NCBI GenBank assembly: GCA_937973565.1
Contig: CALJKQ010000052.1
Coordinates: 1-30,613, forward strand
Direction of reading: 5' to 3'
DNA length: 30,613 bases
DNA from: an uncultured Saprospiraceae bacterium
GTDB lineage: Bacteria > Bacteroidota > Bacteroidia > Chitinophagales > Saprospiraceae
Shown: piece after piece, positions 24,527 to 30,613 of the stretch
Layout of the letters: each line of letters starts with the position of its first letter
Position numbering within the stretch: the stretch's first letter is position 1
Position numbers and translations under genes: made by a program
Notes under the pieces: generated by a model
Seen by the model: the letters and a program-made list of their open reading frames with translations, nothing else
What the model was told of the DNA's origin: nothing
Database searches by the model: none

Positions 24527-25380
24527 CCTCTATTCTTTCTGTTGGCTCCAATTGCCTGCAGTACGCCTTCGATTTTGTCGTTCGGCACAGTAACCGACAA
24601 TACATATTGTTTGATTTTTAATTCCTGGTTTTCAATGGCTATCCAGCCTGAACCTCTGCACGGGCCCATCCATGTATCCAGCATTTCATCAAACCAAATC
24701 ATCTGTCTTTCTCCATCAAAGTGTAAATTCCTGCTTATTTTGGTGAAATTCCAGGCCTTTCCTTTTTGAAAATAGGGCGCAGAGAAGGCAAGAAACTGCG
24801 CTTTGTTCCAAACTTCACTGCTATCAGTACCTATAAAAATGGCGTCATCTGCCAAAGCATCAAAATATGTGGTACTGTCAGCACTGGCTGCCGCCTTATG
24901 CCAGGAATCCAAAAATAGGCCTGCCCTGGCTTTCATTTCACCCTGACAGTCAATCTTTCTTCTGGTATCGTCAATGGATGTGATTTTCCAGCCACTCTTA
25001 TCTTTTAGAAAATGAAAAACATTTACGCCACAATGGCTGAATTGTCCCCTGAAGAAAAAATCATATTCCATACTGACGGTAGCTGCCGCATCCCGCACTT
25101 CTTCTTTAACCCCTCTGATTTGTTCATCCAGTTCACCGGCATTGTAGCCACTTAGGGATTTGACAAACGATGAATAATCGGTGCAGTCAATGGCAGAAGA
25201 ACCCTGTCTTCCTGATGTGGAAGTACAAAGACTAGCTCCTTTGACCGCAATACCGGATAAAGCCAAGGTATCAGCATTGGCCATTCCTTTAAAGAATGTA
25301 TGCACCAGATCTGTGGGGCTCTGACCGAATGATAAATTCAAAGTGAAAAGCAAACAAAAAAATTGAAAAAATGTCTTCAT
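24523..25380 (-). CDS. Secreted protein with two NTF2/SnoaL-like domains
   Basis: 285 residues. A signal peptide, MKTFFQFFCLLFTLNLSFGQ, is followed by two domains of the cone-shaped NTF2-like type. The first (about 22-150) has LVHTFFKGMANADTLALSG and ends GWKITSIDDTRRK. The second (about 153-285) has LFLDSWHKAAASADSTTYFDALADDAIFIGTD, FQKGKAWNFTKISRNL, WFDEMLD and SGWIAIENQELKIKQYVLS, resembling DUF4440/SnoaL-type sequences. Such domains bind or transform small molecules; the ligand is unknown. The longer open frame (to 25689) is rejected because it covers the -7 element at 25384-25391 and lacks the signal sequence at its start. It is divergent from the outer-membrane barrel gene. Confidence 0.8.
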   Translation of the reverse strand: MKTFFQFFCLLFTLNLSFGQSPTDLVHTFFKGMANADTLALSGIAVKGASLCTSTSGRQGSSAIDCTDYSSFVKSLSGYNAGELDEQIRGVKEEVRDAAATVSMEYDFFFRGQFSHCGVNVFHFLKDKSGWKITSIDDTRRKIDCQGEMKARAGLFLDSWHKAAASADSTTYFDALADDAIFIGTDSSEVWNKAQFLAFSAPYFQKGKAWNFTKISRNLHFDGERQMIWFDEMLDTWMGPCRGSGWIAIENQELKIKQYVLSVTVPNDKIEGVLQAIGANRKNRG

Positions 25381-25383
25381 GGT

Positions 25384-25391
25384 CAAAATTA
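25384..25391 (-). promoter_or_regulatory. -7 promoter element of the NTF2-like gene (TAATTTTG)
   Basis: Minus-strand TAATTTTG followed by ACC and the ATG at 25380, the same geometry as the HAD gene. It fixes the start of the coding region and predicts a leaderless message. Confidence 0.6.
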
Positions 25392-25525
25392 TATTGAGCG
25401 AAGGTAGGTATTTAAGGCCTCTGCTAAAATAAATGTCGATGAAAATGATGGATTCATCGAAGAAAAACGAATCAGGAGCAACGGATGCGGAACTTACATC
25501 GTCATTACGCACACAAATCACCTTT

Positions 25526-27976
25526 ATGAAACATTTATTGACAATTGTATTTGCTTTTGGTCTATTTCCGGTTTTTTCCCAGAAAATTTCAGGAACAGTG
25601 CGCGATGAGAAAGGAACAGCCCTTGAGTATGTGGCAGTAACATTGTACCAATCCAGTGACAGCCTGCTGGTTAAAGGAGAAGTTACCAATGAAGCCGGAG
25701 ATTTTGTATTTGAATCCGTAAATCCCGGAAATTACTATCTGGAATGTTCATTTATTGGATTTGACGATTACAAATCAGCAACTTTTGAGCTAACTGGAGA
25801 CAAACCTTTGGTTATGTCAAAAATCGTGTTGGTCACATCATCTCAAATGATCGAAGAGGTAACCATTAAGGCTAAAAAGCCACTGATTGAGATACAAGCG
25901 GATAAAATGATATTGAACACCGATGCCAGTGTATCTGCAGTGGGTTCCAACGGCCTCGATTTATTGCGCAAAGCACCGGGCGTAACCATTGACAACAATG
26001 AAAACATTCAGCTAAAGGGCAAGAATGGAGTCAATATTTACATAGATGGCAAACCCAGCTATTTGAGTCCGGCAGAATTGGCCGGTCTTTTGAAAGGGCT
26101 GACCGCCGCCGACATTGAAGCCATTGAGATTATTACCAATCCGTCAGCCAAGTACGATGCTCAGGGAAACGCAGGTATTATCAATGTAAGGCTGAGGAAA
26201 AACAAAAACTTTGGCACCAATGGAAACCTAAATCTGAGTGGCGGCTATGGCAAATACCATAAGTCCTATGCTTCCCTAAATCTCAACAACAGAAACAAGC
26301 AATTCAACACCTTTGGCAATCTTGGCATTGGAAGCAATAAATATTACAATGAACTCAATTTAAACAGAAAGCAGGATGGGGCAGTCTATGACCAAAGACA
26401 ATCCCAGGTAAATTCCAATCTACCACTGAATCTAAAAGCAGGTTTTGATTATTATGCAAATGACAAACACACTTTTGGTATTTTGGTGAATGGCAATACC
26501 CAGATGGCCGACCGAGAATTTTTAAGTACCAGTATCACTAATATATACGCTCAGCAATCACCTTCAAAACTGGATTCAACCTTAGAGGCAGCCAATACCA
26601 TTATGTCAAGGTCACTGAATGCCAACATTAACCTCAACTATCGTTACACAGATACATTGGGAAATGAAATGTCCATTGACCTCGACAGAGGCATGTACCA
26701 TGGCACATCCACCAGCATGCAGCCCAACAAATACATCAATGGCGAGTCGGGTCAGGTCACAACCAGGCGTGATTTCAGCAATGATACCCCTTCGGATATT
26801 GGTATCATGACAGCCAAACTGGATTATACGCATACCTATAAGAAGTCAGGCTTAAGGTTCAGTGCAGGAGGAAAATACGCCCATGTAAGCACAGAGAATA
26901 CATTTGATTTCTTCAATCTAGTCGATGGAAGTCCCATTAAAGACATCAATCAATCCAATCGATTCAAATACACAGAAGAAGTATCTGCCCTTTACGTGAA
27001 CCTTGCCGGGAGCAGAGGAAAATTCAATTACCAGGCAGGATTGAGAATGGAACATACCCATTCCATTGGAGACTTGAAAAGAGATAGCAGCATACCGGTT
27101 CAACCCAATGACTATGTAGACAGAAATTATGCGGGTCTTTTCCCGAGTGCCGCGCTTACCTACAATCACAGTGACATGCACAGCTTTAATCTGACCTATA
27201 GCCGAAGGATTGACAGGCCCAATTATGAAGACCTGAATCCATTTGAATGGAGGCTAGATGAATTGTCATTCAGAAAAGGGAATCCTTATCTCGTGCCGCA
27301 ATACAACCACAATGTTGAGCTATCGTATACACTTAAACAAGCCGCCACATTGAGTCTGGGATACAGCAACTCACAGGATGTGGTTACAGATATTGTGGAA
27401 AGCGATCCCAACAAACCGGGAAGATCATTTATCAACTTTCGTAACCTTGCCAGCCAGGAGCAGTATTCCTTGAGCCTAAACACGCCGCTTCCACTGGCAA
27501 AATGGTGGAACGGTTATTTTTCTGCAACCGTTTACAAGGCCTATTACAAAGCCAGATTTCCGGAATATACATTTGATGTGGAAACACCGATAGCAACCAA
27601 TGTTTATATGGAACACAACTTTTCATTGCCAAAAGATTACACTTTTGAGGTGAGTGGTTGGTTTAATTCAGCCTCCATCTGGGGTGGTTCATGGTTGACA
27701 AAACCCCAGGGCAGCCTTGATTTGGGCTTGAAAAAAGTATTGATGGGTGGTAAAGCCAACATTAAAGTAAGTGTTACCGACATCTTGTATACAGCTCCCT
27801 GGAGATCCTACAGCGAAGCCATACCCGGCCTGATCATCAGTGGAAATGGTGCCTGGGAAAGCCAGCGCGTGAATATCAATTTCAATTATCGATTTGGCAA
27901 CTCAGAAGTAAAATCTGCCAGAAGAAGATCTACCGGTCTGGAAGACGAAAACAAACGAATAAAGAGCGGATCCTAG
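25526..27976 (+). CDS. Outer-membrane beta-barrel protein, TonB-receptor-like (OMP_b-brl_3 type)
   Basis: 816 residues from ATG 25526, which gives the signal peptide MKHLLTIVFAFGLFPVFSQ; the frame is open further upstream but that extension is polar. Residues 20-110 are a carboxypeptidase-regulatory-like beta-sandwich (ISGTVRDEKGTALEYVAVTLYQ). Residues 120-230 are a plug-like domain: DLLRKAPGVTIDNNENIQLKG, NIYIDGKPSYLSP, IEAIEIITNPSAKYDAQGNAGIINVRLRK. The remainder is a barrel of the large non-SusC family common in Bacteroidota (for example LNLTYSRRIDRPNYEDLNPF, as FNLTYSRRIDRPNYEDLNPF near 550). Its substrate is unknown and no SusD-like partner is adjacent. Unlike typical TonB receptors the tail is polar and charged (DENKRIKSGS) rather than ending in an aromatic residue. 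Confidence 0.87.
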   Translation: MKHLLTIVFAFGLFPVFSQKISGTVRDEKGTALEYVAVTLYQSSDSLLVKGEVTNEAGDFVFESVNPGNYYLECSFIGFDDYKSATFELTGDKPLVMSKIVLVTSSQMIEEVTIKAKKPLIEIQADKMILNTDASVSAVGSNGLDLLRKAPGVTIDNNENIQLKGKNGVNIYIDGKPSYLSPAELAGLLKGLTAADIEAIEIITNPSAKYDAQGNAGIINVRLRKNKNFGTNGNLNLSGGYGKYHKSYASLNLNNRNKQFNTFGNLGIGSNKYYNELNLNRKQDGAVYDQRQSQVNSNLPLNLKAGFDYYANDKHTFGILVNGNTQMADREFLSTSITNIYAQQSPSKLDSTLEAANTIMSRSLNANINLNYRYTDTLGNEMSIDLDRGMYHGTSTSMQPNKYINGESGQVTTRRDFSNDTPSDIGIMTAKLDYTHTYKKSGLRFSAGGKYAHVSTENTFDFFNLVDGSPIKDINQSNRFKYTEEVSALYVNLAGSRGKFNYQAGLRMEHTHSIGDLKRDSSIPVQPNDYVDRNYAGLFPSAALTYNHSDMHSFNLTYSRRIDRPNYEDLNPFEWRLDELSFRKGNPYLVPQYNHNVELSYTLKQAATLSLGYSNSQDVVTDIVESDPNKPGRSFINFRNLASQEQYSLSLNTPLPLAKWWNGYFSATVYKAYYKARFPEYTFDVETPIATNVYMEHNFSLPKDYTFEVSGWFNSASIWGGSWLTKPQGSLDLGLKKVLMGGKANIKVSVTDILYTAPWRSYSEAIPGLIISGNGAWESQRVNINFNYRFGNSEVKSARRRSTGLEDENKRIKSGS

Positions 27977-28045
27977 TGGCCCTCCAAATTTCGAGTTGAA
28001 GGCTTTCATGAATAAAAATAAATGCTGATGCTATTGCAATTTTAA

Positions 28046-28053
28046 TATTTTTG
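28046..28053 (+). promoter_or_regulatory. -7 promoter element of the M1 peptidase gene (TATTTTTG)
   Basis: TATTTTTG fits TAnnTTTG and ends 20 nt before the ATG at 28074, giving a leader of about 16 nt. No TTG was found at -33. Confidence 0.5.
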
Positions 28054-28073
28054 CTCACTTAATAGAAAAAAAC

Positions 28074-30452
28074 ATGCGTTACAGCTTCTTATTGCTTTTG
28101 TTTGCCTTGCATACATTGCGGGCGCAAATCATTCAGCACAATCCGGGATCCAACCACGGCAACCGCTTTGAGCAACTGGGTACCGTTTTACCTACTCCCA
28201 ATGATTACAGGACGGCCAGCGGTGCACCCGGTTCAGCTTATTGGCAACAAAAGGTGGATTACGACATCAAATGTACCCTGGACGAAAACAAACTCATTCT
28301 CAGCGGAAGTGAGACCATAACTTACCACAACAACAGTCCTGATGTACTGTCGTATCTATGGTTTCAATTGGATGAAAATCAACACAGTACGGTTGACAAT
28401 GCCAATTATCAGTTTGGCGATACCAATCCTAAGAGGACAACAGACCGCATGCTGGAATCCTTAGAAGCTGCCAAAGAGGATAACGGGTATGGGGTAAAGA
28501 TTTCTAAATTTACAGATGCCAAGGGCAATAAACTGAAATATACCATCAATAAAACGATGATGCGCGTTGATCTGCCAACGCCCCTCAAACCCGGCCAGAA
28601 GTACCAAATGAAGATTGACTGGTCATACAAAATCGTAGATCGTATGAACTTTTTTGACTTCTCTGATGCAAGGGGTGGCTATGAATTTTTTGAATCAGAT
28701 GGCAACCATATTTTAACCATTGCCCAATGGTATCCAAGGCTTTGCATGTACAATGATGTTGTTGGCTGGCAGAACCATCAATTCACCGGCAGGGGAGAAT
28801 TTACTGTTTGTTTTGGTGATTTTAAAGTTGAGATGACCGTACCTGCAGATCATGTGGTGGGGGCTACCGGGGAGTGCAGAAATTATGCAAAAGTGTTGTC
28901 CAAAAATGAATTGACTCGTTACAAGAAAGCAGAAGTATCCAAAGAACCTGTGCAGATTGTTGAATTGCAGGAAGCACTGGAAAAAAGTAAAATGAAAAGC
29001 AAACAGACCAAAACATGGGTGTTTGAGGCTAAAAATGTCAGGGATTTTGCCTGGACATCTTCCCGAAGGTTTGTTTGGGATGCGATGCCGGTCCAAATTG
29101 AAGGCAAGAAAGTAATGTGCATGAGTTTTTATGCGAAAGAAGCATATCCTATATACAGTAAATATTCTACCAAAGCCGTTGCACATACAATCAAAACCTA
29201 TTCTGATTTTTCCATTCCATATCCTTATCCGGTAGCGCAAAGTGTAGAAGCTGCCAACGGCATGGAATATCCCATGATATGTTTTAATCCTGGTCGCGCT
29301 GCTGAGGATGGCACATATTCAGAAGGAGCCAAGAATGCAGCCATTTTGGTAATAATCCATGAAGTAGGGCACAATTTTTTCCCGATGATCGTCAATAGCG
29401 ATGAAAGGCAATGGAGCTGGATGGATGAAGGCTTAAATTCATATTTGCAGTATTTGACACAGGAATTGTGGGATGATAAATTTCCATCGGATGCCGGACC
29501 AGCGTACACCATGGTTGATTATATGAAAGGCTCCAAAGATGATCTTGAACCCATCATGACCAACTCAGAAAACATCATCAATTTTGGTGCCAACGCCTAT
29601 GATAAAGTGGCTACCGGTTTGAATATTCTCAGAGAAACTATAATAGGCAGGAAGCTGTTCGATACAGCTTTCAGAGAATATGCCAGAAGGTGGGCATTCA
29701 AACATCCAACTCCGGCAGATTTTTTCCGTACCATCGAAGACGTTACGGGTGAAGATCTGGACTGGTTTTGGAGAGGCTGGTTTTTCAGTACTGAAAATTG
29801 CGATATCGCCATAGATACTGTAAAACATGCTGTACCAGATTTGTACGCCAAGCCAAAGGTAATGAACGACACCATCAGGATGGTAAATCTTCAGAAACCT
29901 GCTGTCAATGAATTTGAGGACATTTCAAAGTTGAGGAATAAAAACGATAAAAACATTGTATTTGAAACAGACCGTGATACCAGTTTAAGAGATTTTTACT
30001 GGAAATACGACAGGGCTATGGAACCTTATGATACCAATAAATACGTAAGTGAAGTAAAAGCCTTCAATGAGCCTTTGGATACAGTATTAAGGGAAAAATA
30101 CAAAGATGTCCATCTCTATGAAATTAAATTTTCCAACAAAGGAGGGTTGGTCATGCCCATCATTATCGAGTGGAATTTTGTTGATGGAACCAAAGAAATT
30201 GAAAGAATTCCGGCCCAGATTTGGCGGAAAAATGAAAATACTTTTACCAAATCATTTATGAAAAGGAAAGAAGTGAGCTCGATCGTACTGGATCCCATGA
30301 AAGAAACAGCAGATGTGGATAATTCCAACAATCTTTGGGGCAAAGAAATGCCTCCTAGTAAATTTGAATTGTATAAAATGAAAAAAGGAGTCAATCAAGG
30401 AGCAACACCCAATCCGATGCGGGCTGCTCAAAAAAAGTCTTCTGGCGTATAA
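28074..30452 (+). CDS. Secreted M1-family zinc metallopeptidase (aminopeptidase N-like)
   Basis: 792 residues. A signal peptide (MRYSFLLLLFALHTLRAQ) directs export. An N-terminal beta-saddle (about 55-290: YDIKCTLDENKLILSGSETI, LSYLWFQLDENQ, NHILTIAQWYPRLCMYND) precedes the catalytic domain. The zinc site is HEVGH (429-433) and Glu452 in DEGLNSYLQYL, the exact HExxH-x18-E spacing of M1 peptidases. The substrate-binding GxMEN-like segment is NGMEYPMI, near 396-403. LDWFWRGWFF near 562-571 is the usual helical-domain motif. The enzyme removes N-terminal residues from peptides, probably in the periplasm or outside the cell. The C-terminus (KKSSGV) has no T9SS sorting domain. It stands in its own transcription unit, closed by the palindromic terminator. 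Confidence 0.93.
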   Translation: MRYSFLLLLFALHTLRAQIIQHNPGSNHGNRFEQLGTVLPTPNDYRTASGAPGSAYWQQKVDYDIKCTLDENKLILSGSETITYHNNSPDVLSYLWFQLDENQHSTVDNANYQFGDTNPKRTTDRMLESLEAAKEDNGYGVKISKFTDAKGNKLKYTINKTMMRVDLPTPLKPGQKYQMKIDWSYKIVDRMNFFDFSDARGGYEFFESDGNHILTIAQWYPRLCMYNDVVGWQNHQFTGRGEFTVCFGDFKVEMTVPADHVVGATGECRNYAKVLSKNELTRYKKAEVSKEPVQIVELQEALEKSKMKSKQTKTWVFEAKNVRDFAWTSSRRFVWDAMPVQIEGKKVMCMSFYAKEAYPIYSKYSTKAVAHTIKTYSDFSIPYPYPVAQSVEAANGMEYPMICFNPGRAAEDGTYSEGAKNAAILVIIHEVGHNFFPMIVNSDERQWSWMDEGLNSYLQYLTQELWDDKFPSDAGPAYTMVDYMKGSKDDLEPIMTNSENIINFGANAYDKVATGLNILRETIIGRKLFDTAFREYARRWAFKHPTPADFFRTIEDVTGEDLDWFWRGWFFSTENCDIAIDTVKHAVPDLYAKPKVMNDTIRMVNLQKPAVNEFEDISKLRNKNDKNIVFETDRDTSLRDFYWKYDRAMEPYDTNKYVSEVKAFNEPLDTVLREKYKDVHLYEIKFSNKGGLVMPIIIEWNFVDGTKEIERIPAQIWRKNENTFTKSFMKRKEVSSIVLDPMKETADVDNSNNLWGKEMPPSKFELYKMKKGVNQGATPNPMRAAQKKSSGV

Positions 30453-30470
30453 AAATCAAGACGTTAGGTC

Positions 30471-30508
30471 AAGAAGGGGTGATTTGTTGCAACAAATCAC
30501 CCCTTCTT
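30471..30508 (+). terminator. 38-bp perfect palindrome, terminator of the M1 peptidase gene
   Basis: AAGAAGGGGTGATTTGTTG is followed with no spacer by its exact reverse complement, so the loop must come from the central bases. The right arm runs into TTTATTTGTT. It starts 18 nt after the stop codon at 30452. A strong rho-independent terminator is likely and would also act on leftward transcription from beyond the window. Confidence 0.85.
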
Positions 30509-30613
30509 TATTTGTTGACTATCAGAATTTTATGATAATAGTCCCATTTTTTCATATACATATTATATTTAAATTGTAAAAAATTGATATTATATATTTT
30601 ATAAATATGATTT
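30509..30613. other. AT-rich tail of the window
   Basis: About 100 bases of very AT-rich sequence after the terminator. A weak interrupted hairpin (GACTAT at 30517-30522 with ATAGTC at 30538-30543) is the only structure seen. No reading frame or promoter box is visible before the window ends. Confidence 0.4.

Noticed and set aside
25381..25689. N-terminal extension of the NTF2-like protein by about 100 residues
   Set aside because: The extension covers the -7 element at 25384-25391, overlaps the opposite gene's signal region and would bury the clear signal peptide that starts at 25380.
1..30613. CRISPR array, insertion sequences, tRNA genes, integrase or phage genes
   Set aside because: Looked for regular repeats with spacers, transposase motifs, terminal inverted repeats and cloverleaf sequences; none found.

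Overview
The window comes from a member of the Bacteroidota, probably a relative of the Saprospiraceae. Evidence: type IX secretion (T9SS) C-terminal sorting domains on very large HYR-repeat surface proteins, two TonB-type outer-membrane barrels, the characteristic -7 promoter motif TAnnTTTG in front of many genes, few Shine-Dalgarno sequences, and moderate-to-low GC. The genus placement is inference from gene content, not from a search.

Layout. 2-8770 (+): two neighbouring paralogous secreted proteins, the first cut by the window start. Both end in a prealbumin-like module, a dockerin-like pair, a cohesin-like beta-sandwich and a T9SS sorting domain. 8802-9249: a strong bidirectional terminator, the RNase P RNA gene (minus strand) and a compact head-to-head promoter region. 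9250-13007: a bile-acid/sodium-symporter-family transporter (+), a FecA-like TonB-dependent receptor (-) and a small DoxX-like membrane protein (-). 13314-18708 (+): the translation/transcription housekeeping operon rimP-nusA-infB plus a TIGR02757-family gene, with a terminator-like hairpin in the leader.

18709-19530 is a long non-coding-looking stretch. It contains an overlooked 44-codon minus-strand ORF with its own -7 element and terminator, and a possible small RNA. It lies next to a 507-residue cytoplasmic helical-repeat (TPR-like) protein (19531-21054). This small-peptide/TPR pair is the best candidate in the window for an undescribed system, but the link is inference.

21070-23372: a CatA-like acyltransferase and a HAD hydrolase in one minus-strand operon, divergent from an EamA transporter. 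23378-25380: a TrpF-like protein lacking the catalytic cysteine (-), a eukaryote-like SET/post-SET lysine methyltransferase (+) and a secreted tandem NTF2-like protein (-). 25526-30452 (+): an outer-membrane beta-barrel protein and a secreted M1 zinc aminopeptidase, closed by a 38-bp perfect palindrome acting as terminator.

A recurring feature is that -7 elements sit only 1-15 nt upstream of start codons, so several mRNAs here are probably leaderless or nearly so. No CRISPR array, insertion sequence, tRNA or rRNA was seen.
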